Shown in pieces: positions 17,562 to 26,202 of a DNA stretch of 45,855 nucleotides. The position numbers were made by a program, and so were the translations under genes. Within the stretch, counting starts at the first letter, position 1. Each line of letters starts with the position of its first letter. The notes beneath the pieces were generated by a model. That model searched no databases. It had not been told where the DNA came from and saw nothing but the letters and a program-made list of their open reading frames with translations. The DNA is from Bacteroidota bacterium (GTDB lineage: Bacteria; Bacteroidota; Bacteroidia; Chitinophagales; Chitinophagaceae), in the NCBI GenBank assembly GCA_947460595.1, contig CANHGS010000026.1:1-45855 (forward strand), read 5' to 3'.

Positions 17562-18344
17562 TTAGCTAGCTTTTAGTTGATTGACAAAATCAGCAAAAGC
17601 AGTGGAAGGGTTGGTTTCTTTCATGAAATTTTCACCAATCAGGAAGCCCTTGAAACCGGCTGCACGTAAAGTTACAATAGTATCTACATTGCTGATCCCA
17701 CTTTCTGCAATAGCAGGTTTATCTGCTGGGATTTGCTTAATTAAGTCTAGGGAGGTCTGAATATTTACTTCAAAGGTTTTCAAATTCCGGTTATTTACCC
17801 CAACCAAGTCTACTTCATGGCAGATATGACCAAGTTCAGAGGCATCATGAATTTCCAATAATACTTCCAAACCAAGTGTATGTGCCAAAGCCGCCAGTTG
17901 CTTTACTTGATCCACTTCTAGACAGGCAGCAATTAATAAAATCAGGTCAGCTCCCATGGCTTTGGCTTCATAGACCTGATAGGGATCAACCATAAAATCC
18001 TTTCTTAATAGCGGTATATCATGTACCCTTGCCGCCATCAAATCTTCTGAACTGCCTCCAAAAAAATCGGTATCGGTTAATACAGATACGGCACTTGCAG
18101 ACTGTGCATAAGCCCCTGTTACTGAAACAACATCTGCACTGCCGTTAATAACCCCTTTTGAAGGTGATTGTCTTTTAAATTCCGCAATGATGCCTGTTCT
18201 TGTAGGATCTGCTAAAAAAGCCTTGGTTGAAAAACAGGGTCTATTAAAATGATGCATTGCTTGTAATTGCTCAATAGCAATCAAGGCTTTTCTTTGAATC
18301 AATTCCTCCTTTTTGCGGGCAACTATTTTTTCTAGAATATTCAT
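17562..18344 (-). CDS. trpC: Indole-3-glycerol phosphate synthase
   Basis: A 260-residue barrel that decarboxylates and closes CdRP to indoleglycerol phosphate. The catalytic signature IIAEFKRQSPSKGVI is at about residues 52-66, LRKDFMVDPYQVYEA follows near 115, and GVNNRNLKTFEV and IAESGIS are also present. Its ATG overlaps the TGA of trpD in ATGA, suggesting translational coupling. Confidence 0.95.
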   Translation of the reverse strand: MNILEKIVARKKEELIQRKALIAIEQLQAMHHFNRPCFSTKAFLADPTRTGIIAEFKRQSPSKGVINGSADVVSVTGAYAQSASAVSVLTDTDFFGGSSEDLMAARVHDIPLLRKDFMVDPYQVYEAKAMGADLILLIAACLEVDQVKQLAALAHTLGLEVLLEIHDASELGHICHEVDLVGVNNRNLKTFEVNIQTSLDLIKQIPADKPAIAESGISNVDTIVTLRAAGFKGFLIGENFMKETNPSTAFADFVNQLKAS

Positions 18345-19336
18345 GGTTGTAACAATATTAGTTTTTCTAATGAAGCCAAAGCTTTTCCAGACTCCAGGCT
18401 TTCCACTGCTGCTAGATACGCCGCTTCATAATTGGCATATTTTCCCGTACAATTTAGTGCCATGGCTGCGTTTGCAAGCACTACCGCATTCTGTGACCAG
18501 GTTCCATGGCCTTGAATAATCTTTCTAAAAATGGCAGCAGACTCCTCTACCGTATTACCTCCATAGATATCCGTTTGCGCTACCATTCTTTTGCCCAATT
18601 CTTCAGGCGTATACACCCGTTCACCCAAATTGGTAATGACTTTTGTATCGCTGGTTAGTGAAATTTCGTCATAGCCATCCAGACTATGGATAATGGTGAA
18701 GGCCCTACCCGTTTGCTGTAAGAGATAATTGTAAATCCTGGCCATTTCTAAATTATAGACCCCAACTAATTGAAAAGCTGGTGATGCTGGATTAACCATG
18801 GGACCCAGCATATTGAAAAAGTTGCGCAATCCTAAGTTCTTTCTTACTGGGGCTACTACTTTTAATGCAGGATGAAACAGTGGCGCATGTAAAAAACAAA
18901 TATTGGCTTGCTCTAGTTCTTTTAATAATTGATCATGATTGTTCTTGTGCTTGTATCCCAGTTGCTCCATTACATTGGATGAGCCACTAATAGAACTTGC
19001 ACCATAATTACCATGTTTGGCCACTTTTTGACCCGCACCAGCAACTATAAAACAGGCCAAGGTAGAAATATTAAAACTGTTCTTTCCGTCTCCACCAGTA
19101 CCCACAATGTCTATGACTTCATGCCCCTTGGTGTTAAACTGAATGCGTAATTCCATGAGCGCGTCACAAAAGCCTTGTAACTCTTCAATGGTAATACTTC
19201 TCATTAAAAAAACGGTGATAAATGCCGTAATCTCCGTTTCATTGAATTGCCCATTAGAAATCTGCACCAACGCCTCTTTGGCTTTTTCCCTGCTAAGGGT
19301 CTTGTGTTCAAATAAGTATTGTAATAATTTTTTCAT
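18341..19336 (-). CDS. trpD: Anthranilate phosphoribosyltransferase
   Basis: A 331-residue transferase that joins anthranilate and PRPP. The PRPP loop VDIVGTGGDGKNSFNIST (about residues 78-95), the anthranilate-site KHGNYGASSISGSSNVME, and NMLGPMVNPA are all intact. It is a separate TrpD, not fused to the TrpG amidotransferase. It ends in a 4-bp overlap with trpC. Confidence 0.95.
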   Translation of the reverse strand: MKKLLQYLFEHKTLSREKAKEALVQISNGQFNETEITAFITVFLMRSITIEELQGFCDALMELRIQFNTKGHEVIDIVGTGGDGKNSFNISTLACFIVAGAGQKVAKHGNYGASSISGSSNVMEQLGYKHKNNHDQLLKELEQANICFLHAPLFHPALKVVAPVRKNLGLRNFFNMLGPMVNPASPAFQLVGVYNLEMARIYNYLLQQTGRAFTIIHSLDGYDEISLTSDTKVITNLGERVYTPEELGKRMVAQTDIYGGNTVEESAAIFRKIIQGHGTWSQNAVVLANAAMALNCTGKYANYEAAYLAAVESLESGKALASLEKLILLQP

Positions 19337-19357
19337 CTGTTTTATAGGATTTTGTAG

Positions 19358-19936
19358 CTATTTTTTTAACCAATTTTTTACAATAATCGCTCCATCTGGT
19401 GTAAGAATACTCTCCGGATGAAACTGCACTCCTTGAACATCATAAGTGGTATGTTCTAAAGCCATTATATACCCGTGCTCCTCAATGGCGGTAATGCGTA
19501 AGTCCGATGGAAAATCTTGTTGGTCTACTACCCAACTATGGTACCTTCCAACAACAAACTCATCTGCCAAACCCTCAAATAGCCTAGACTGTTTTCCTTC
19601 ATTGGCAACCTGTTGCACTGGGGTAGCAATACCATGATAAACGGTACTTAAATTGGTGAGTGTCCCTCCAAATGCTTCTCCAATGGCTTGATGTCCTAAG
19701 CAAACCCCCAGTATAGATTTAGCAGCTGCATATTCCTTGATTAAAGCAAGCATCAAACCCGCTTCAGAAGGGACTCCTGGCCCGGGCGAGAGTAAAATTT
19801 TGTCATAAGCCTTTACTTTCTCTAAGGGCAGTTCATCATTGCGGCATACATCTACCTTGTTACCGGTAATCTGCTCTACCAAATGAACCAGATTGTAGGT
19901 GAAAGAATCATAATTATCCAATACTAAAATCTTCAT
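19358..19936 (-). CDS. trpG: Anthranilate synthase, glutamine amidotransferase component
   Basis: A 192-residue class I glutaminase that feeds ammonia to TrpE. The nucleophile is in GVCLGHQAIGEAFGG, the oxyanion segment is LLSPGPGVPSEAG, YHSWVV is present, and the His-Glu pair is in GVQFHPESIL. The ATG at 19936 (MKILVLDNYDSF) is the family start; the in-frame extension upstream would run into trpE and has no family similarity. It lies 19 bp after trpE. In some bacteria such a subunit also serves PabB, and no pab genes are seen here. Confidence 0.95.
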   Translation of the reverse strand: MKILVLDNYDSFTYNLVHLVEQITGNKVDVCRNDELPLEKVKAYDKILLSPGPGVPSEAGLMLALIKEYAAAKSILGVCLGHQAIGEAFGGTLTNLSTVYHGIATPVQQVANEGKQSRLFEGLADEFVVGRYHSWVVDQQDFPSDLRITAIEEHGYIMALEHTTYDVQGVQFHPESILTPDGAIIVKNWLKK

Positions 19937-19955
19937 AGTGCTACTTCTTCTAATG

Positions 19956-21377
19956 CTAAATACCCTCTGCAATAACAATGGCTTTTTTTAGCGCATTTAA
20001 TTTATTGTTTACCTCTTGTAATTCATTTTCTGGGACACTTGCGGCAACTACACCCGCACCTGCCTGATACACCAGTGTATTATTGCGGCTTAAAAAAGTG
20101 CGAATCATAATGGCATGGTTGCAGGTTCCATTAAAGCCAATAAAACCAATTCCGCCCCCGTAGTAACCCCTAGCCGTTGGTTCAAAACTATCAATCAGTT
20201 CCATGGCTTTGAATTTAGGCGCACCGCTCAAAGTACCGGCAGGAAAGGTTTTGGCCAATAATTCAAATGGATTTTGTCCCTCTTGCACATTTCCTGTTAC
20301 CTCGCTCACCAAATGAATTACATGGCTATAATATTGCACTTGCCTATAATGACTGACTACAACGTCTGTGCAACAACGGCTCAAATCATTTCTAGCAAGA
20401 TCAACCAACATAACATGTTCTGCATTTTCCTTAGCGTCTTGTAACAATTTTTCCGCCATGGCTTTATCTGTTGCATCATCTCCACTTCTTTTAAAAGTAC
20501 CAGCAATGGGATGCACTATAGCTTTACCATTTTGAATAATCAATTGTGCTTCTGGAGAAGAACCCATTAATTTATAATCGCCATAGTCAAAAAAGAATAA
20601 ATAAGGTGAAGGGTTCACACTGCGCAAGGCGCGATAGACATTGAATTCATCCCCCGTAAAACCTTGATTAAATCTGCGGCTTAATACAATTTGAAACACG
20701 TCTCCCCTAAAACAGGATTGAATGCCCTTTTTCACCATTTGACAATAGTCTTCATCTGTTATATTAGAAGACTCTGGGCCATTAATGCGGAAGGGATACA
20801 CTGGTACGTCTTTGCTTTTAATCAAGGACTCTACCATTTGTAAGTCAGATTCTAATCCAGCCACTTTATTCTCACACAAAAAGAGCTCGTCTTTAAAGTG
20901 ATTAAATACAATTACATACTGGTATAAACGATAGCGCATCAAAGGAATATCCGTTGACGTTTTTTTAGAATCATTAAACTGAATACTGTCAAAAAATTGT
21001 ACTGCGTCAAAACTGGCATAGCCATACAAACCTTGCGCAAACGCAGCTTCCTTTTGTTCAGCTGGAACAATCTCAAAATGCTGCATAAAATTCCATAAAG
21101 CATTGGGCGCATCAGCAGGATGTTTCAACGCCGCTTTTTGAGGTTTCTGACCTGGCAGTTTAAATTCCATGCTGCTAGTAGATGTTAATTCCATGCCTGC
21201 AATAGCATTGATACCTATAAAAGAGTAGCTATTCTCTGCTACATGGTGGTCAGTACTTTCTAACAATACGGTATCCCTAAAACGGTCACGCAATCGCAAA
21301 TAAATCCCTACCGGTGTAAAAACATCGGCAAGCATTCTTTTGCTAACTGTTTCCAATTTGATTTTCTTCATTGACAT
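19956..21377 (-). CDS. trpE: Anthranilate synthase component I
   Basis: A 473-residue chorismate-using enzyme, the first committed step to tryptophan. The chorismate-binding core is clear: PIAGTFKRSGDDATDK, LVDLARNDLSRCC, HVIHLVSEVTGNVQ, and TFPAGTLSGAPKFKAMELI. Near the N-terminus VLLESTDHH carries the LLES motif that forms the tryptophan feedback site in TrpE, so the enzyme is probably inhibited by its end product. The ATG at 21377 is used; an ATG two codons on is also possible. It lies 40 bp downstream of a terminator hairpin in the leader. Confidence 0.95.
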   Translation of the reverse strand: MSMKKIKLETVSKRMLADVFTPVGIYLRLRDRFRDTVLLESTDHHVAENSYSFIGINAIAGMELTSTSSMEFKLPGQKPQKAALKHPADAPNALWNFMQHFEIVPAEQKEAAFAQGLYGYASFDAVQFFDSIQFNDSKKTSTDIPLMRYRLYQYVIVFNHFKDELFLCENKVAGLESDLQMVESLIKSKDVPVYPFRINGPESSNITDEDYCQMVKKGIQSCFRGDVFQIVLSRRFNQGFTGDEFNVYRALRSVNPSPYLFFFDYGDYKLMGSSPEAQLIIQNGKAIVHPIAGTFKRSGDDATDKAMAEKLLQDAKENAEHVMLVDLARNDLSRCCTDVVVSHYRQVQYYSHVIHLVSEVTGNVQEGQNPFELLAKTFPAGTLSGAPKFKAMELIDSFEPTARGYYGGGIGFIGFNGTCNHAIMIRTFLSRNNTLVYQAGAGVVAASVPENELQEVNNKLNALKKAIVIAEGI

Positions 21378-21417
21378 CTAATCTATTTTCTGTTGAATGG
21401 TCTATTTAGGTTGGGAT

Positions 21418-21449
21418 AAAAAAAAGCCCCGGCAAATTGTCGGGGCTTT
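21418..21449 (-). terminator. trp attenuator terminator in the trpE leader
   Basis: On the minus strand, AAAGCCCCG (21449-21441) pairs perfectly with CGGGGCTTT (21431-21423), followed by T-rich sequence: the complement of the A8 run 21418-21425. It stands between the leader peptide stop (21481) and trpE (21377), where a terminator would cut off the whole operon. A CGGGG copy at 21492-21488, inside the leader ORF, could pair with CCCCG and prevent the stem. Confidence 0.85.
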
Positions 21450-21480
21450 GAATTTATTTCAAAAAGTATTGGCTATGCCA

Positions 21481-21540
21481 CTACAATCCCCGTATAGAGT
21501 TTGTATGCCACCACCAATATTTGTTTGTTACTTGATTCAT
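21481..21540 (-). CDS. trpL: trp operon leader peptide with three consecutive Trp codons
   Basis: A 19-codon ORF reading MNQVTNKYWWWHTNSIRGL, ending in TAG. Three adjacent TGG codons (residues 9-11) in so short an ORF, directly ahead of trpE and followed by an intrinsic terminator, are the marks of ribosome-mediated attenuation: slow decoding at low Trp-tRNA favours readthrough. Its ATG is 7 bp after the -7 promoter element, so little or no 5' untranslated sequence is expected. The start segment TATTGGT (21519-21513) could pair with GCCAATA (21473-21467), a candidate 1:2 hairpin. The peptide probably has no function besides its translation. Confidence 0.85.
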   Translation of the reverse strand: MNQVTNKYWWWHTNSIRGL

Positions 21541-21547
21541 TGCTATG

Positions 21548-21579
21548 CAAAGATGGTAGAGAATTGCATTTGAACCAAA
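21548..21579 (-). promoter_or_regulatory. Candidate trp operon promoter
   Basis: The minus strand has TTTG (21579-21576), a 20-bp spacer and CATCTTTG (21555-21548), one base off the Bacteroidota -7 consensus TAnnTTTG. The predicted start site is within a few bases of the trpL ATG at 21540. Confidence 0.6.
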
Positions 21580-21584
21580 ATTTT

Positions 21585-21627
21585 CTCAAAAAAAACAAAC
21601 CCGCCTTGAACTATGGGTTCAAAGCGG
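21585..21627 (-). terminator. Terminator between hisB antisense readthrough and the trp promoter
   Basis: On the minus strand CCGCTTTGAAC (21627-21617) pairs with GTTCAAGGCGG (21611-21601). The one imperfect pair is G-U on this strand and C-A on the other. The T-rich tail GTTTGTTTTTTTT follows. This favours minus-strand use. The only upstream minus-strand gene is hisB, whose stop abuts the DUF2147 gene. In the rest of 21628-21773 no gene is seen. Confidence 0.7.
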
Positions 21628-21773
21628 TAAGATTATCACAATTATTTTAACAAATCAACCCTATCCATTATTCCAAAAAATGAAATATTGAAAATAAAAA
21701 GGGGAAAAACCAGTTAAGTTTCAACAAGATTTGCAAATAGCAACTCTTTGCTGCAAATTTGAAAAAAAATGCC

Positions 21774-22214
21774 ATGAAGCTTTTGAAGTCTCTTTTATTT
21801 GCCATTAGCCTCCTAGTTAGTGCTCAATCCAAGGCCAGTGTTGGACCAGACGATATTTTGGGAACCTGGTTAAATGCTACAGGTAAAGGACATATACAGA
21901 TCTTCAAACAAGGCAATGCCTACCATGGAAAACTTGTCTGGCTAAAAGAACCCAATGACGAAGCTGGCAAACCCAAAACAGATAAAAACAATCCTGACGC
22001 CAATTTAAAGTCCAAACCCGTTTGGGGATTACAGATTTTGAGGGGGTTTCAATTTGATAAAGACGAATGGAACGATGGTAAAATTTATGACCCTCAAAAT
22101 GGCAAGGAATACAAGTGCTATATGAAAATGAAAGATGCCAATACGCTCTTAGTCAGAGGCTATATTGGCATCTCATTAGTGGGCAGAACCGAAACCTGGA
22201 CCCGTATCAAATAA
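21774..22214 (+). CDS. DUF2147 secreted protein
   Basis: A 146-residue protein with a signal peptide at about residues 1-22 (ends SAQSKASVG). A DUF2147 domain follows: DDILGTWLNATGKGHIQIF at the start, GGHY-like strands, LKSKPVWGLQILRGF, and a final MKDANTLLVRGYIGISLVGR before TETWTRIK. The fold is lipocalin-like and its role is not known. The ATG at 21774 is chosen over a TTG five codons earlier. The stop is directly next to the hisB stop on the other strand. Confidence 0.8.
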   Translation: MKLLKSLLFAISLLVSAQSKASVGPDDILGTWLNATGKGHIQIFKQGNAYHGKLVWLKEPNDEAGKPKTDKNNPDANLKSKPVWGLQILRGFQFDKDEWNDGKIYDPQNGKEYKCYMKMKDANTLLVRGYIGISLVGRTETWTRIK

Positions 22215-23354
22215 TTATAAAACTCCTTTGGTTGAGGGCAAGTAATTGGAGAAAGGATCTCTTTTCACTGCCATGCGAATGGCTTTGGCAAAGGCCTTGA
22301 AAATGGCTTCAATTTTATGGTGCTCATTGTCTCCCTTGCAACTAATATTTAGGTTGCATTTGGCGGCGTCGCTAAAGCTTTTGAAAAAATGGAAGAACAT
22401 TTCTGTAGGCATTTCTCCAATTTTCTCTCTAGAGAATTCAGCGTCCCAAACCAACCAATTTCTACCTCCAAAATCAATTAAGACTTGTGCGGAAGCCTCA
22501 TCCATGGGCAGTGCAAATCCATAGCGATCCATGCCTCGTTTATCGGCCAAAGCCAAGCCAAATGCTTCCCCTAATGCAAGACCTGTGTCTTCAATAGTAT
22601 GGTGTTCGTCTATATGTAAATCTCCCTTAGTATGCACCGTTAAATCCAATTTCCCATGACGCGCAATCTGGTCAAGCATATGGTCAAAAAAGCCCAGGCC
22701 TGTTTGAATATCGGCTTTGCCAGAACCATCCACATTCAATACCACCTGAATCTTGGTTTCGTTGGTATTACGCTGGTGTACTACTTGTCTTAATCCTAGT
22801 TTTAAAAATCCATAGACTTCTTCCCAAGCAAGGGTTTCAAGCGCTATGGTTTCTTTTAAAGCATCCATACTATCTGCCAGTTCTACCCCACCCAAATTAG
22901 GATCCGTATTGAGCCAAATGGCTTTAGCGCCTAAATTTTTTGCCAACTGTATATCTGTTATCCTATCACCAATTACATAGCTATTGGCCAGATCATATTT
23001 GCTAGCATCTAAGTACTCAGTTAACATGCCAGTAGCCGGTTTGCGTGTGGGCAGGTTTTCATGCGAAAAACTTCTATCAAAATGGGCTGCAGCAAAATGA
23101 ATGCCCTCATTGGCTAGGGTTTCCATGATAAAATCCTGCACAGGCCAAAAGGTCTTTTCAGGAAAAGAAGCCGTACCCAAACCATCTTGATTACTCACCA
23201 TCACCAATTCATAATCCAGTTCTTTGGCAATCAAACCCAGGTACTGAAATACGCCAGGATAAAAACTCAGTTTTGAAAAATCGTCAATTTGGTAAGTAGG
23301 AGGCTGTTCATTAATAATGGTTCCATCCCTGTCTATAAATAAAACTCTGCGCAT
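22215..23354 (-). CDS. hisB: Bifunctional histidinol-phosphatase / imidazoleglycerol-phosphate dehydratase
   Basis: A 379-residue fusion for two histidine steps. The N-terminal HAD phosphatase (about residues 1-165) has FIDRDGTI, the nucleophile loop, and [10 protein letters not shown] and [14 protein letters not shown]. The C-terminal dehydratase (about 185-379) has [15 protein letters not shown] and the metal-binding [16 protein letters not shown]. Both are complete. It is separated from hisC by a dehydrogenase-like gene and a cytochrome gene, and starts one base after the cytochrome stop. Confidence 0.95.
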   Translation of the reverse strand: MRRVLFIDRDGTIINEQPPTYQIDDFSKLSFYPGVFQYLGLIAKELDYELVMVSNQDGLGTASFPEKTFWPVQDFIMETLANEGIHFAAAHFDRSFSHENLPTRKPATGMLTEYLDASKYDLANSYVIGDRITDIQLAKNLGAKAIWLNTDPNLGGVELADSMDALKETIALETLAWEEVYGFLKLGLRQVVHQRNTNETKIQVVLNVDGSGKADIQTGLGFFDHMLDQIARHGKLDLTVHTKGDLHIDEHHTIEDTGLALGEAFGLALADKRGMDRYGFALPMDEASAQVLIDFGGRNWLVWDAEFSREKIGEMPTEMFFHFFKSFSDAAKCNLNISCKGDNEHHKIEAIFKAFAKAIRMAVKRDPFSNYLPSTKGVL

Positions 23355-23355
23355 A

Positions 23356-23775
23356 CTATTTTAATTTTGCCCTAACAGCTTTTACTTCAGCAGCCGAAAC
23401 CGCTGAAGCTTTATTGGTCCAAGTATTCCTGATATAGGTAAGTACGTCTGCAATTTGTTGGTCTTTTAAATCACTATGAGGCGCCATATTATTGGAATAA
23501 AACTCACCATCAATTTCAACCCTATCTGAATAACCTTTTAATACAATGCGAATCAATTTGGCCTTATCCGCACCAAGAACGGTAGATGCCCCGTCTAGTG
23601 GCGCATTTAAATGCGGAACGCCCCCACCATCCACTTGGTGACAAGCCAAGCACCTAGTTGCATAAACAAGTTTACCATTGTCTATCACCGATTTACTAAT
23701 TGGCTTGGATGATTGAGAAAAGGCGTTTAGACCAAAGCATAGTGAGCCCATGAGCAACATTATCTTCTTTTCCAT
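23356..23775 (-). CDS. c-type cytochrome, monohaem
   Basis: A 139-residue exported protein with a signal peptide at about residues 1-20 (LNAFSQ). It has one haem site, CLACH, at residues 42-46, and a likely axial Met in [10 protein letters not shown]. The fold is a class I cytochrome c with the usual C-terminal helix (LTYIRNTW). Two bases separate it from the sorbosone-dehydrogenase-like gene upstream, so the two probably act together: the propeller enzyme reduces the cytochrome (inference). It sits inside the his gene run. Confidence 0.85.
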   Translation of the reverse strand: MEKKIMLLMGSLCFGLNAFSQSSKPISKSVIDNGKLVYATRCLACHQVDGGGVPHLNAPLDGASTVLGADKAKLIRIVLKGYSDRVEIDGEFYSNNMAPHSDLKDQQIADVLTYIRNTWTNKASAVSAAEVKAVRAKLK

Positions 23776-23777
23776 GA

Positions 23778-25076
23778 CTATTTACCGTTGTACATAATTC
23801 TATAAATGGTTCCCTTGCTATCGTCTGATACATATAAAGAACCGTCAGGTCCTTGGGCCAAACCACAGGGACGGTGTTGAGCGCCCTTGGTGCCTGTTAC
23901 TACTTCTATTCCTGCAAAACCATTGGCAAAGATTTCCCATTGACCCGTTGGTTTACCATTTTCAAATGGTACAAAAGCTACATAATACCCTTCCTGTGGC
24001 AAGGGCGCCCTATTCCAAGAACCATGGAATGCTACAAATGCACCATTCTTATACTTGGCTGGAAATTGATTACCCGTATAAAACAACAAGGCATTGGGTG
24101 CCATATGTGCTGGGAATGCAATAGCTGGGTCTTGAAAAGCAGGATCCGTAGAAACCTTCTTTCCATCACCACCATATTCTGGCGCTACTATTTTTTGCTT
24201 CATTTCAGGGTCATAATAGATATAAGGCCATCCTGCATTGCTACCCTCTTTGAGTGCATACATGGTTTCTGCTGGTTTTTCGGCACTAGCTTTATTATCA
24301 AATAAATCAGGATATAAATCATGTAACTGATCTCTTCCGTGTTGCATGACAAATAATTGGTTGTTCTGTTTGTTCCAATCCAGACCCATTACATTACGCA
24401 GACCAGTGGCAAATCTTTTACCATCCCCATAGGTTTGGTTAGCTTTTTCTGCGTCAAATTTCCAGATACCACCAGCGGAATCCAAAATGGGACAAGGCAT
24501 CATTCCTTTTGATCCCTTGGTTCTGTCTTTTTCCTGACATGCATTGGAATAAGCACCAATATTCACATAAATATTACCCTTGCCGTCTAAAGCAATGGAT
24601 TTGGACTCGTGTTGTTTTCTATCAATCAAACCGGTAATAATTTTCTGAGGTGACATGGGATTCACCAACGAACCATCGGGGGTTAACATATAACGATATA
24701 CTTCTTCATCCGAAGAAGCATAAAGCCATTTGCCACTGATGGCAATACCCGTTCCACCAAAATCACCAAAGCTGCCTTTTTCTTCAGCCCTTCCGTCTCC
24801 GTCGGTATCACGCAAAACCACAATGCCTTTCCCATTCACTAACTTAGAAAGCTTAACGTAGATGGTTCCTTTGTCTGTGATGGCTATATGTCTTGCCCTA
24901 CCAATGCTATCTGCTGCTTTTAAAGCCCCAAAACCAGCTGGTAATTTTAGACCAGCATTGTCAGCGTCTGGCATTATGGCTTTGCTGGCCAATTTGGTAG
25001 AATCGCCCGCATGGGCAGAAAATTGCGTTAAAGAGAGACCAAGCGCCAATAGGCAAAAGGAAAATGTTTTTCTCAT
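23778..25076 (-). CDS. Secreted sorbosone/glucose-dehydrogenase-like beta-propeller
   Basis: A 432-residue protein with a signal peptide (ends QFSAHAG, about residue 24). The rest looks like a PQQ-type sugar dehydrogenase propeller: GFGALKAADSIGRARHIAI, VLRDTDGDGRAEEKG, ATGLRNVMGLDWNK, HGRDQLHDLYPDLF, EGSNAGWPYIYYDP and AFHGSWNRAPLP are typical of this family. The cofactor and substrate are not proven by sequence. A cytochrome c gene follows after 2 bp as likely electron acceptor. It lies 58 bp after hisC and has no link to histidine chemistry. Confidence 0.8.
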   Translation of the reverse strand: MRKTFSFCLLALGLSLTQFSAHAGDSTKLASKAIMPDADNAGLKLPAGFGALKAADSIGRARHIAITDKGTIYVKLSKLVNGKGIVVLRDTDGDGRAEEKGSFGDFGGTGIAISGKWLYASSDEEVYRYMLTPDGSLVNPMSPQKIITGLIDRKQHESKSIALDGKGNIYVNIGAYSNACQEKDRTKGSKGMMPCPILDSAGGIWKFDAEKANQTYGDGKRFATGLRNVMGLDWNKQNNQLFVMQHGRDQLHDLYPDLFDNKASAEKPAETMYALKEGSNAGWPYIYYDPEMKQKIVAPEYGGDGKKVSTDPAFQDPAIAFPAHMAPNALLFYTGNQFPAKYKNGAFVAFHGSWNRAPLPQEGYYVAFVPFENGKPTGQWEIFANGFAGIEVVTGTKGAQHRPCGLAQGPDGSLYVSDDSKGTIYRIMYNGK

Positions 25077-25134
25077 GTGGTTGTTTTTGGGTTTCTTATT
25101 TGCTTACGACATGAAATTACAAATCAAAACAGAA

Positions 25135-26202
25135 TTATTCTGGGATTATTTGAGATTCATACCAATCCTGCATGGCATCAACCAAGTCTGTATTTTCTTT
25201 TTCTGTTCCAATGGTGATGCGCAAACAGTCCTCGCAGAGTTGCACCGAGCTACGGTCACGCACTACAATTCCTTTGGTTAGCAGGAATTCATAGATTTTT
25301 CTTGCTTCCGCAATTTTAACCAAGATAAAATTAGCGTCTGAAGGATAGACTTTTTCAACCGTAGGCATGGATTCAAAAACCTTAGTAAGGGCTTCACGCA
25401 TATCTACTAAAATGGTGATCATGTCTTTTACCTGACCCAATTCTTCCATGGCTTTCAAAGCCAGTTCCTGGGTTACTTGGTTAATATTGTAAGGAGGCTT
25501 TACTTTATCCATCACTTCCAGAATTTCTTTAGAAGCAAAAGCCATACCCAGTCTAAGACCAGCCAAACCCCAGGCCTTGCTAAAGGTTTGAAGTACTACT
25601 AGGTTGGGATAATCCACCAAGTCTTGGATAAAGGACTGCTGTTTAGCAAAATTGATATAGGCTTCGTCTATGACCACTATGCCATTAAAATGATTCAAGA
25701 CCATTTCAATATCTGCTCTATGAAGGCTATTGCCAGTAGGATTATTGGGAGAACAGATCCAGATTAACTTGGTATTTGCATCAATCAATGTTTCTATATG
25801 CGCCAAGTTTAATTGAAAATCTGGTAAAAGGGGTGCTCTTTTCAGTTCAATATTGTTGATATTGGCACTAACCTCATACATACCATAAGTTGGTGGGCAG
25901 ATAATGGCATTGTCTTTACCCGGCTCACAAAAACACCTATAGAGCAGGTCAATACATTCATCACTTCCATTACCAAGAAAGATATGTTCCGGAGCTATTC
26001 CCTTGATTTGACTCAGGGCTTTTTTAACCAATTGTTGGTGCGGATCAGGATAGCGGTTATACCATTTTTTCAAAGGGGAGCCTAGGCTGTTTTCATTGGC
26101 GTCCAGAAACACACTTGCTTCACCACTAAATTCATCCCTAGCCGATGAATAAGCTTTTAGGTTTTTGATATTCTCTCTAATCAGTTGGTCTAATTGGAAC
26201 AT
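25135..26202 (-). CDS. hisC: Histidinol-phosphate aminotransferase
   Basis: A 355-residue fold-type I PLP enzyme that makes histidinol phosphate. The PLP lysine lies in TFSKAWGLAGLRLG, the cofactor Asp-Tyr region is VVIDEAYINF, and CSPNNPTGN and the substrate Arg near the end (CLRITIGT) are present. The ATG at 26202 gives the family start, FQLDQLIRENIKNLKAYSSAR. The longer in-frame start upstream would translate the AT-rich repeat region. The gap to hisD is 117 bp and holds repeats. Confidence 0.93.
   Translation of the reverse strand: MFQLDQLIRENIKNLKAYSSARDEFSGEASVFLDANENSLGSPLKKWYNRYPDPHQQLVKKALSQIKGIAPEHIFLGNGSDECIDLLYRCFCEPGKDNAIICPPTYGMYEVSANINNIELKRAPLLPDFQLNLAHIETLIDANTKLIWICSPNNPTGNSLHRADIEMVLNHFNGIVVIDEAYINFAKQQSFIQDLVDYPNLVVLQTFSKAWGLAGLRLGMAFASKEILEVMDKVKPPYNINQVTQELALKAMEELGQVKDMITILVDMREALTKVFESMPTVEKVYPSDANFILVKIAEARKIYEFLLTKGIVVRDRSSVQLCEDCLRITIGTEKENTDLVDAMQDWYESQIIPE

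Noticed and set aside
21378..21480. T-box or tryptophan riboswitch in the trpE leader
   Set aside because: No T-box core sequence is visible, and the short ORF with Trp codons explains the terminator better.
23853..24305. 150-codon plus-strand ORF opposite the dehydrogenase-like gene
   Set aside because: Antisense to a signal-peptide-bearing, motif-rich gene; its own translation looks random.
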